Source: Rhodocyclales bacterium
GTDB lineage: Bacteria > Pseudomonadota > Gammaproteobacteria > Burkholderiales > Rhodocyclaceae
Assembly: GCA_016215645.1 (NCBI GenBank)
Contig: JACRIX010000053.1
Location: 1 to 64,000, forward strand
Direction: 5' to 3'
Length of the DNA stretch: 64,000 nt
Part shown: positions 57,506-64,000 of the stretch, one piece after another
How positions within the stretch are numbered: the stretch's first letter is position 1
Layout of the letters: each line of letters opens with the position of its first letter
Notes under the pieces: model-generated
Seen by the model: only the letters and a program-made list of their open reading frames with translations
Databases searched by the model: none
What the model was told of the DNA's origin: nothing
Program-made: the position numbers and the translations under genes

Positions 57506-58036
57506 GTGGAAGATATCGATAACGAGCCGTCGGAGTACCGCGGTCCAAGTAAATCGCAGCGCAAGCGCGAAATGACCGCGTTGCAGGAACTCGGCGAGGA
57601 ATTGGTCGGCCTGTCGCGTGAACGCCTGTTGAAGATTGAAATGCCGGAGCGCCTGCGCGACGCCATACTTGACGCCCAACGCATTACCAAGCACGAAGCC
57701 CGGCGGCGCCAGATGCAGTACATCGGCAAGATCATGCGCGATGTAGACGTCGAACCCCTGAGTGAAGCACTCGATGCACTCAAGGGTGTTTCCGCCGCGG
57801 CAAATGCGCGCCAGCACCATCTCGAAAAATTGCGTGCGCAGCTGATGGAAGACGAGGCCGCCTTCGGCGATCTGGCGCGCGAATTTCCTGCCGCCGATAT
57901 CCAGCATCTGCGCCAGTTGAGGCGCAATGCGCTCAGGGAAGCCGAGCAGGGCAGGCCGCCGCGTTCCTACCGTGAGTTGTTCAGGGAACTGCGCGAACTC
58001 GGCAGCGCCGGATCCGGCGGGGACGACGCAACCTAA
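57506..58036 (+). CDS. darP: Ribosome-associated protein DarP (YjgA, DUF615)
   Basis: A 176-residue basic, helical protein starting at GTG 57506: acidic N-terminus, then GPSKSQRKREMTALQELGEE, LRDAILDAQRITKHEARRRQ and MQYIGKIMRDVD, the DUF615 signature. Relatives act in late 50S ribosomal subunit assembly. It is separated from pmbA by 38 bases and is divergently transcribed. Confidence 0.93.
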   Translation: MEDIDNEPSEYRGPSKSQRKREMTALQELGEELVGLSRERLLKIEMPERLRDAILDAQRITKHEARRRQMQYIGKIMRDVDVEPLSEALDALKGVSAAANARQHHLEKLRAQLMEDEAAFGDLAREFPAADIQHLRQLRRNALREAEQGRPPRSYRELFRELRELGSAGSGGDDAT

Positions 58037-58311
58037 GCGGTATCGGCTTGCGCGGCAGCCCTGGCCTCGACGCCGGGATCCAGAATCATCAGCAAGGCCT
58101 GGGCATGCTCGGCGGCATCCCGTCCCAGCCCCGTCAGGTAGCCACCATCGATCAGCGTCAGCAAACCCTTGGCGTGCAAGCTCCGGGTTGCGGCGATGAC
58201 TTCCGGCGCGGCGGTCTTGTGCACCTTGATGCCCTGTTGGCTGGTCGCGAGATCAAAGCGCACCAATGTGTTCAGCTCATGGACCAGCTCGGGCGTGAAA
58301 GGCATGTTCAA
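58033..58311 (-). CDS. Small conserved protein (TIGR02647-like)
   Basis: A 92-residue protein: MPFTPELVHELNTLVRFDLA, GIKVHKTAAPEVIAATRSLH, LLTLIDGGYLTGLGRDAAEH. This closely follows the TIGR02647 family of proteobacterial proteins of about 77-90 residues, whose function is not established. It may contain a winged-helix-like fold. It converges with darP with a 4-base overlap. Confidence 0.78.
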   Translation of the reverse strand: MNMPFTPELVHELNTLVRFDLATSQQGIKVHKTAAPEVIAATRSLHAKGLLTLIDGGYLTGLGRDAAEHAQALLMILDPGVEARAAAQADTA

Positions 58312-58349
58312 TCCTCGGTTAGGGATGGGGCGGGGCGGTCTTGTGATTC

Positions 58350-58371
58350 TAGCGTCGGATCGACGACGCTA
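58350..58371 (-). terminator. Hairpin after cysB (weak terminator candidate)
   Basis: TAGCGTCG and CGACGCTA form a perfect 8-base stem with a 6-base loop, 36 bases past the cysB stop on the minus strand. The T-run is poor, so termination is uncertain. Confidence 0.35.
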
Positions 58372-58407
58372 CCGTTTCGAACAGCGGAATCACCTGTCGC
58401 CGGATTT

Positions 58408-59349
58408 CTACAGACCGGGATCAGCACCCTCGTCCCGCAGCGTGGCCTCGATCACCGGTCGCGTCAGCTGCGGCGCCAGGAATTGCATGAAGTCGTATTC
58501 ATGACGACGTAGCCAGGCGTCGCGGCGAAACGCGACGCGGGTAGTATTGCCCTCGAACAAGTGCGCCGCAGGCAACGCTGCCAATGCCCCATCGCGCCCG
58601 GCATCGAAGGCCATCTCGGCGATGATCCCCACGCCAAGCCCCAGAGCAACATACGTCTTGATGACATCCGAATCAATCGCGGTCAGCATCACGTTTGGCC
58701 GCAGTTGCTGGCGTTCGAAGGCCCGGTCGATTCGTGAGCGGCCGGTAAAGGTGGCGTCATAGGTGATCAGGGGATAGGCCGCCAGCGCGGCCAGCGTCAG
58801 GGGCTGGTGCGCCAGCAAAGGATGTTCCTGCGGCGTCACGACCAGATGCGCCCACTGGAAACAGGGCAGGGTCAATAAGCCGTCGTATCGATCGAGCGCT
58901 TCCGTGGCAATCCCCAGATCCGCGCTGCGATCCAGAATCCAGCCCGCGACCTGCTCCGGACTGCCTTGCTGGATGTGCAAGCGAATCTTCGGATGGCTCC
59001 CGACAAAGCGCTGAATGACGGGCGGCAGGGTGTAGCGGGCCTGGGTGTGGGTGGTGGCGATCGAGAGCTGGCCAACACCTTCGGTCGCAAAATCCTCGCC
59101 GACCCGTTTCATGTTTGCGGCCTCGGCCAGAACTCTCCGCGCCATCGTCAGTATCGTCCTGCCCGGGGCGGTGATAGCGACCAGACGCTTGCCCGTCCGC
59201 TCGAAGATTGTCACTCCCAACTCGTCCTCCAGCATGGCGATTTGCTTGGAGATGCCGGGCTGGGACGTGTGAAGTGCCTCCGCCGCCGCCGAAATGTTGA
59301 GACTGCGCCGTTCGACTTCCACCAGGTACCGCAATTGCTGGAGCTTCAT
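58408..59349 (-). CDS. cysB: CysB-type LysR regulator of sulfur assimilation
   Basis: A 313-residue LysR protein starting MKLQQLRYLVEVERRSLNIS. The HTH is SAAAEALHTSQPGISKQIAM, followed by LEDELGVTIFERTGKRL and a periplasmic-binding-like effector domain with TTHTQARYTLP, the CysB/Cbl signature for N- or O-acetylserine-type effectors. It is divergent from the sulfate-reduction operon and likely activates it. Confidence 0.92.
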   Translation of the reverse strand: MKLQQLRYLVEVERRSLNISAAAEALHTSQPGISKQIAMLEDELGVTIFERTGKRLVAITAPGRTILTMARRVLAEAANMKRVGEDFATEGVGQLSIATTHTQARYTLPPVIQRFVGSHPKIRLHIQQGSPEQVAGWILDRSADLGIATEALDRYDGLLTLPCFQWAHLVVTPQEHPLLAHQPLTLAALAAYPLITYDATFTGRSRIDRAFERQQLRPNVMLTAIDSDVIKTYVALGLGVGIIAEMAFDAGRDGALAALPAAHLFEGNTTRVAFRRDAWLRRHEYDFMQFLAPQLTRPVIEATLRDEGADPGL

Positions 59350-59433
59350 GGACTTATTATATCTTCTAATTATATACAAATCGCTAATAAGTATTTTCCA
59401 GAACTATATATGCGAATTAGCATGCGCACCATC
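59350..59433. promoter_or_regulatory. AT-rich divergent control region of cysB and the cys operon
   Basis: This 84-base region is strongly AT-rich compared with its surroundings. On the minus strand a TATAAT lies six bases before the cysB ATG. CysB sites are AT-rich and poorly conserved, so none is pinpointed. Confidence 0.45.
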
Positions 59434-60225
59434 ATGGAATTTTCACTCAACCCCCTGCTTCCCCTGTCCGGCTTTGCCGTCGGCCTGCTGGTCGGCCTGA
59501 CCGGCGTTGGTGGCGGCTCGCTGATGACGCCGCTGCTGGTGTTGCTGTTCGGCTTCAAGCCGGCAACCGCAGTGGGCACTGACTTGCTTTACGCCGCGAT
59601 CACCAAGGGCGGCGGTTCCTGGGTGCATCACCGTCACGGCAATATCGACTGGGCCATCACCGGGCGTCTGGCCCTGGGCAGCGTTCCGGCCGCCGGCCTG
59701 ACGTTGCTGGCGCTGGCACAACTAGGTATACAAGGCCACGGCGCGACAGGATTGATCTCGGTGGTGCTCGGCTTTGCCCTGCTACTGACTGCCCTTTCCC
59801 TGTTCTTCCGCCAGCGCCTGCTGGACCTCGCCCAGCGCCGCAGCACCAGCGCCGACTTCTCGCATCGCCATGTCGCCAGCCTCACGGTCGCGGTCGGCGT
59901 CGTGGTCGGCGCGCTGGTGACGATCTCCTCGGTCGGCGCCGGGGCGCTCGGCGTCACTGCACTCACCTTCCTCTACCCGCAGCTCGCCACGCGTCGGATT
60001 GTCGGCTCCGACATCGCTCATGCCGTGCCGCTGACCCTGGTCGCCGGCCTCGGTCACTGGTGGCTGGGTACGGTCGATGTGGTGCTGCTGGTGTCGCTGC
60101 TGATCGGCTCCCTGCCCGGCATCGCGCTCGGCGCCCATTTCGCCGCCAAGGTGCCCGAAAAGGCGCTACGCGGCCTGCTCGCTTCCGTGCTGCTGCTGAT
60201 CGGCGGCAAGCTGATCTTCGTTTAA
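59434..60225 (+). CDS. TauE/SafE-family membrane transporter (probable sulfite/sulfur anion exporter)
   Basis: A 263-residue protein with about eight membrane helices. The N-terminal motif GFAVGLLVGLTGVGGGSLMTP and the repeat GALVTISSVGAGALGVTAL are typical of TauE/SafE. ATGs at 59410 and 59422 are alternative starts; none has a clear ribosome site. Being first in the cys operon, it may export sulfite or import/export a related sulfur anion. Confidence 0.85.
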   Translation: MEFSLNPLLPLSGFAVGLLVGLTGVGGGSLMTPLLVLLFGFKPATAVGTDLLYAAITKGGGSWVHHRHGNIDWAITGRLALGSVPAAGLTLLALAQLGIQGHGATGLISVVLGFALLLTALSLFFRQRLLDLAQRRSTSADFSHRHVASLTVAVGVVVGALVTISSVGAGALGVTALTFLYPQLATRRIVGSDIAHAVPLTLVAGLGHWWLGTVDVVLLVSLLIGSLPGIALGAHFAAKVPEKALRGLLASVLLLIGGKLIFV

Positions 60226-60234
60226 GGACACACC

Positions 60235-61917
60235 ATGTACCAATACGACGACTACGATCACGCCATTGTCCGGGCCCGCGTCGCCCAGTTCCGCGACCAG
60301 ACGCGTCGCTACCTGGCCGGCGAACTGTCCGACGACGAGTTCCGCCCGCTGCGCCTGCAAAACGGCCTATACATCCAGCGCCATGGGCCGATGCTGCGCC
60401 TGGCCGTGCCCTACGGCCTGATCTCGGCCGCGCAACTGCGCCGCTTTGCCGATGTCGCCCGCCGCTACGATCGCGGCGTCGGCCACTTCACCACACGCCA
60501 CAACCTGCAACTCAACTGGGTCAAGCTGGCCGAGGTGCCGCAAATCCTCGCCGATCTGGCGCGGGACGAACTGCATGCGATCCAGACCTCAGGCAATTGC
60601 ATCCGCAATGTGACCACCGACCATTTCGCCGGTGTCGCCGCCGACGAGATCGCCGATCCGCGTCCCTGGGCCGAGCTGTTGCGTCAGTGGTCGAGCTTCC
60701 ACCCCGAGTTCGCCTACCTGCCGCGCAAATTCAAGGTCGCCATCTCCGGCGCCACTGAAGACCGCGCGGCGATCCAGGTGCATGACCTCGGTCTTCAGGT
60801 GGTGCGGGATCCCGCCGGCACGATCGGCTTCAGGGTCTATGCCGGCGGCGGCCTCGGCCGCACCCCGCTGCTCGGCCAGGTGCTGCGCGAGTTCCTGCCG
60901 TGGCAACACCTGCTGAGCTACACCGAGGCGCTGGTCCGCGTATTCAACCGCTACGGCCGCCGCGACAATGCCTACAAGGCGCGCATCAAGATCCTGGTCA
61001 AGGCCCTCGGTTGCGAGGAATTCTCCGGGCAAGTCGACGAGGAATGGTCGCACCTGAAGGACGGTCCTTCGACCTTGACCGATGGCGAGATCGCCCGCGT
61101 CGCCGCGCAATTCCGCGCGCCGGCCTACGAAACATTTGCGGCTGACGATCTCTGCCACCTCGCCCATCTGCGCGAGGACAAGGCTTTCTCGCGCTGGGTC
61201 GAACGCAATGTGCAAAACCACAAAGTCCCCGGCTATGCCGCCGTCACCCTCTCGCTGAAGAAAGCGGGTGCCGCGCCGGGCGACGCCAGCAGCGAACAGA
61301 TGGAAGCCGCCGCCGACCTGGCCGAGCGTTACAGCTTCGGCGAACTCCGCGTCTCGCACGAACAAAACCTGATCCTCGCCGACGTGCCGCAGCGCGAGCT
61401 CTACACCGTCTGGCACCGCGCCAAGGCCGCCAGCCTGGCCGCGCCCACCGTCGGCCTGATCCAGGACCTGATCGCCTGCCCCGGCGGCGATTTCTGCGCT
61501 TTGGCCAATGCCCGCTCGCTGCCGGTCGCCGCCGCGATCCAGGAGCGCTTCGAGGATCTCGACTACCAGCACGACATCGGCGAACTCGAACTCAACATCT
61601 CCGGCTGCATGAACTCCTGCGGCCACCATCACCTCGGTGCGATCGGCATCCTCGGCGTCGACAAGAACGGCGAGGAGTGGTACCAGATCACGCTGGGCGG
61701 CCGCCAGGGCAATGACGCCAGCATCGGCGAGGTGATCGGCCGCGCCTTTGCCGCCGCCGAAGTGCCGGATGCCATCGAGCGCCTGATTGGCGCCTATCTG
61801 GCGCACCGCCATGCCGACGAACGCTTCATCGACACCTTCGACCGCATCGGTGAAGAAGTTTTTCGACAAGCCGCCTACCCCCACCCCCATCAATCAAGGA
61901 GAGTCGCAAATGGCTAA
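60235..61917 (+). CDS. cysI: Assimilatory sulfite reductase hemoprotein (CysI type)
   Basis: A 560-residue siroheme/4Fe-4S enzyme; ATG preceded by AAGGA. N-terminal ferredoxin-like half (LRLQNGLYIQRHGPMLRLAV, HFTTRHNLQLNWV, SGNCIRNVTTDHFAG). The cluster and siroheme ligands are in LIACPGGDFCALA and NISGCMNSCGHHHLGAIG, four Cys in the C-x5-C ... C-x3-C pattern. It reduces sulfite to sulfide. No CysJ flavoprotein is adjacent, so electrons probably come from ferredoxin or another donor. Confidence 0.92.
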   Translation: MYQYDDYDHAIVRARVAQFRDQTRRYLAGELSDDEFRPLRLQNGLYIQRHGPMLRLAVPYGLISAAQLRRFADVARRYDRGVGHFTTRHNLQLNWVKLAEVPQILADLARDELHAIQTSGNCIRNVTTDHFAGVAADEIADPRPWAELLRQWSSFHPEFAYLPRKFKVAISGATEDRAAIQVHDLGLQVVRDPAGTIGFRVYAGGGLGRTPLLGQVLREFLPWQHLLSYTEALVRVFNRYGRRDNAYKARIKILVKALGCEEFSGQVDEEWSHLKDGPSTLTDGEIARVAAQFRAPAYETFAADDLCHLAHLREDKAFSRWVERNVQNHKVPGYAAVTLSLKKAGAAPGDASSEQMEAAADLAERYSFGELRVSHEQNLILADVPQRELYTVWHRAKAASLAAPTVGLIQDLIACPGGDFCALANARSLPVAAAIQERFEDLDYQHDIGELELNISGCMNSCGHHHLGAIGILGVDKNGEEWYQITLGGRQGNDASIGEVIGRAFAAAEVPDAIERLIGAYLAHRHADERFIDTFDRIGEEVFRQAAYPHPHQSRRVANG

Positions 61918-62434
61918 GCAAATCATCAAGGAGCGTCGCCTGCAGGATGACGCATGGAAAATCGTCAATCTGGTTGATGGCGAACCCGCTATCGACGTCT
62001 GCCTGCCGGTCGGCCCGCTGCTGGTCCCGGTCTCGGTCTGGAAGGCGAAGAAGTCTTGCCTGATCGCCCGTGAATACGAACACGGCACACCCCTGGGCAT
62101 CTGGCTCGCGCCGGAGGACAACATCGAGGACATCGCCGCCGATATCGACGACTTCACGGTGATCGCCGTGCATTTCCCGAAGCTCGCCGACGGCCGCGGC
62201 TATTCCACCGCGCGTCTGCTGCGCGAGCGCCACGGCTATGACGGAGAACTGCGCGCCTTCGGCGACATCGGCCGCGACCAGATTTTTTTCCTCAATCGCG
62301 TCGGCTTCGATGCCTTCGTGATCGGCGAGGGCAAGAGTGCCGAAGACGCACTGGCCGCCTTCGACGATTTTCCCGAGAGCTACCAGGGCGATGCAGTCCA
62401 GCCGCTGCCCCTGTTCCGCCGACGGGCCGCCTGA
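61910..62434 (+). CDS. DUF934 protein of the sulfate-assimilation operon
   Basis: A 174-residue soluble protein with AAGGAG before the ATG, overlapping cysI by 8 bases. Motifs: LGIWLAPEDNIEDIAADIDD, VIAVHFPKLADGRGYSTARL, LRAFGDIGRDQIFFLNRVGF, all typical of DUF934, almost always found between cysI and cysH in beta- and gammaproteobacteria. Its exact role is not established; a structural or electron-transfer partner of CysI is possible. Confidence 0.9.
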   Translation: MAKQIIKERRLQDDAWKIVNLVDGEPAIDVCLPVGPLLVPVSVWKAKKSCLIAREYEHGTPLGIWLAPEDNIEDIAADIDDFTVIAVHFPKLADGRGYSTARLLRERHGYDGELRAFGDIGRDQIFFLNRVGFDAFVIGEGKSAEDALAAFDDFPESYQGDAVQPLPLFRRRAA

Positions 62435-62459
62435 ACACCGATCGCCAAGGAGCTGCACC

Positions 62460-63239
62460 ATGTTGCGTGAAAACATCCCCGATCTGGCCGACCTGGAACT
62501 GGTCGCCACCGTTGCCGAAAAAGCCGTCGGCGTCAAGCTACTGCTGCGCGACGTGGCGCGCGACTACGCGCCCGTCGTGTTCGCCAACAGCCTGGGCGCC
62601 GAGGACATGGTGCTGACCGACATGATCTGGCGCGAGAATCTCGACATCGGCATTTTCTCGCTGGATACCGGCCGCCTGCCGGCCGAGACCTATGACTTGA
62701 TGGCCCGCGCCGAGCGCCACTACGGCCGCCGCCTGGAGGTATTCGCACCGCGCCACGACACAGTACAGGACTTCGTCACGGACTTCGGCATCAACGGCTT
62801 CTACGATTCCGTGGAGGCGCGCAAGGCCTGCTGCCATGCACGCAAGATCGAACCGCTGCAGCGCGCGCTGGCCGGCAAGCAGGCATGGATCACCGGCTTG
62901 CGCGCGGCACAATCGCCGACCCGCGAGAAGCTCAAGACCGTGGCCTTTGACCACGGCAACAAGCTGGTCAAGATCAGCCCGCTCGCCGACTGGAGCGAAC
63001 GCGAGATCTGGGTCTACCTGCGCGCCAACCGGGTGCCCTACAACGCATTGCACGATCGCAATTTCCCGAGCATCGGCTGCGCCCCGTGCACCCGCGCCAT
63101 TCAGCCCGGCGAGGACGTTCGCGCGGGTCGCTGGTGGTGGGAGTCGGCCGAGACGAAGGAGTGCGGCCTGCATCTGGTGGATGGCAAGCTGGTGCGCGTG
63201 GCAACAGTCGGCGCTGGCGACACGGCAGCGGCAGCATGA
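62460..63239 (+). CDS. cysH: APS reductase-type CysH (thioredoxin-dependent)
   Basis: A 259-residue enzyme; AAGGAG site before the ATG. PP-loop-like FANSLGAEDMVLTDMI and FSLDTGRLPAETY, and catalytic Cys in KECGLH. Cys pairs RKACCHARK and GCAPCTRA mark the 4Fe-4S cluster found in APS reductases and absent from PAPS reductases, so it likely reduces adenosine phosphosulfate directly. After KECGLH there is an extra tail of about 20 residues, part of which (VGAGDTA) is encoded by an exact copy of the dispersed repeat core. Confidence 0.92.
   Translation: MLRENIPDLADLELVATVAEKAVGVKLLLRDVARDYAPVVFANSLGAEDMVLTDMIWRENLDIGIFSLDTGRLPAETYDLMARAERHYGRRLEVFAPRHDTVQDFVTDFGINGFYDSVEARKACCHARKIEPLQRALAGKQAWITGLRAAQSPTREKLKTVAFDHGNKLVKISPLADWSEREIWVYLRANRVPYNALHDRNFPSIGCAPCTRAIQPGEDVRAGRWWWESAETKECGLHLVDGKLVRVATVGAGDTAAAA
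63206..63223 (-). repeat. Dispersed repeat copy D (3' end of cysH)
   Basis: On the minus strand the exact core GTGTCGCCAGCGCCGACT. On the cysH strand it reads VGAGDT, within the non-conserved C-terminal tail. Confidence 0.65.
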
Positions 63240-64000
63240 ACGCGCCCGCGCCCGCCACCGCCCCCGTTCGCCCTGCCCTTGACCACCTTGATTGGCTGGA
63301 GGCGGAGGCCATCTACATCCTGCGCGAAGTGGCAGGGCAGTGCAGCAACCCCGCGCTGCTGTTCTCCGGCGGCAAGGATTCCATCGTTCTCCTGCGCCTG
63401 GCCGAAAAGGCCTTCCGTCCCGGCCGCTTTCCGTTTCCGCTGCTGCACATCGACACCGGGCACAACTATCCCGAGGTCATTGACTTCCGCGATGCCCGCG
63501 CCTGCGAACTGAACGAGCGCCTGATCGTGCGCTCGGTCGAAAGCTCGATGGCGCGCGGCACCGTTCGGCTCAATTCGGCCGACGAGTCGCGCAACAAGCA
63601 TCAGTCGGTGACGCTGCTCGAAGCCATCGGGGAATTCGGCTTCGACGCCTGCATCGGCGGCGCCCGCCGCGACGAGGAAAAGGCCAGAGCCAAGGAGCGC
63701 ATCTTTTCCTTCCGCGACGAATTCGGCGGCTGGGACCCGAAGAACCAGCGGCCGGAGTTGTGGGATCTGTTCAATGCCCGCGTGCACAAGGGCGAAAACA
63801 TCCGCGCCTTTCCTATCTCCAACTGGACCGAACTCGACGTCTGGCAGTACATCGAACGCGAGGGGCTGGCCCTGCCGCCGATCTACTTTGCCCACCTGCG
63901 CCCGGTGGTCCGCAAGGGGAATCTGTTGCAGCCGGTGACGGAGCTCACTCCGGCGCGCGACGGCGACAACGTCGAACTGATGCAGGTGCGCTTTCGCACC
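63236..64000 (+). CDS. cysD: Sulfate adenylyltransferase small subunit (partial, cut by window end)
   Basis: The first 255 residues of CysD; the ATG overlaps the cysH stop (ATGA). The PP-loop pyrophosphatase motif is LLFSGGKDSIVLLRLAEKAF, followed by LLHIDTGHNYPEVIDFRD, CIGGARRDEEKARAKERIFS and FPISNWTELDVWQYIE. With CysN it makes adenosine phosphosulfate, the substrate of the upstream APS reductase. cysN is expected just beyond the right edge. Confidence 0.95.
   Translation, partial: MNAPAPATAPVRPALDHLDWLEAEAIYILREVAGQCSNPALLFSGGKDSIVLLRLAEKAFRPGRFPFPLLHIDTGHNYPEVIDFRDARACELNERLIVRSVESSMARGTVRLNSADESRNKHQSVTLLEAIGEFGFDACIGGARRDEEKARAKERIFSFRDEFGGWDPKNQRPELWDLFNARVHKGENIRAFPISNWTELDVWQYIEREGLALPPIYFAHLRPVVRKGNLLQPVTELTPARDGDNVELMQVRFRT

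Noticed and set aside
59840..59885. Further copies of the dispersed repeat inside the TauE/SafE gene
   Set aside because: Only partial matches (CCAGCGCCGACTT and, separately, TGTCGCCAGCC) occur, in an arrangement different from the other copies. This may be chance in GC-rich coding sequence.

Overview
The window is a GC-rich (roughly 60-65%) proteobacterial chromosome segment. Gene content and order (CysB / sulfite exporter / CysI / DUF934 / CysH / CysD, the NrdR-GlyA neighbourhood, DarP-TldE, TRAP carboxylate transport) suggest a betaproteobacterium of the Rhodocyclales type. This placement is an inference from gene families; no rRNA gene is present. No tRNA, rRNA, CRISPR array, transposase or prophage gene was seen.

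Region 1 (1-26104, minus strand) is one large MSHA-type type IV pilus locus read from right to left. The order is mshM, mshL (secretin), mshN, a second GspE-type ATPase, a second GspF-type platform protein, mshI-, mshJ- and mshK-like genes, two paralogous pseudopilins, a response regulator and histidine kinase, an orphan pilin with its own terminator, a small membrane protein, then mshE, mshG, an mshF/B-like gene, two pilins (mshB/mshA type), a PglL-type O-oligosaccharyltransferase, mshC, mshD, mshO, mshP and a secreted tandem-repeat protein in the mshQ slot that runs off the left edge. Two extension-type ATPases and two platform proteins appear to share one secretin and one set of alignment proteins.

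Region 2 (26386-40182) is mostly housekeeping: trmL; a minus-strand cluster gpsA, SH3 protein, secB, grxC, rhodanese and an ArsR-type repressor; then gpmA, envC, ctpA-type protease, a small unknown gene and moeB on the plus strand; ribD, nrdR, glyA and a histidine phosphatase on the minus strand.

Region 3 (38752-51094) looks like a short-chain acid module. A sigma-54 activator sits beside a CoA-transferase with a clear -24/-12 promoter. A FadR-family repressor is divergent from a TRAP transporter of the alpha-keto acid type, and each promoter carries a TGGTCTGACCA operator. A decayed second copy of the CoA-transferase follows. The region ends in an unusual single protein joining a cyclic-nucleotide-binding domain, an acetate-kinase domain and a PduL-type phosphotransacylase. 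Together these could import pyruvate-like acids and interconvert acyl-CoA, acyl-phosphate and acid.

Region 4 (51218-64000) holds a methyltransferase, a membrane spermidine-synthase-like protein, an FkbM methyltransferase with a glycosyltransferase-like partner, tldE/pmbA, darP, a small TIGR02647-like protein, and an assimilatory sulfate reduction operon (cysB divergent from a sulfite exporter, cysI, DUF934, APS reductase cysH, cysD) cut by the right edge.

A short repeat family with core GTGTCGCCAGCGCCGACT is scattered across the window on both strands. Some copies lie inside genes, where the same DNA is read in different frames.
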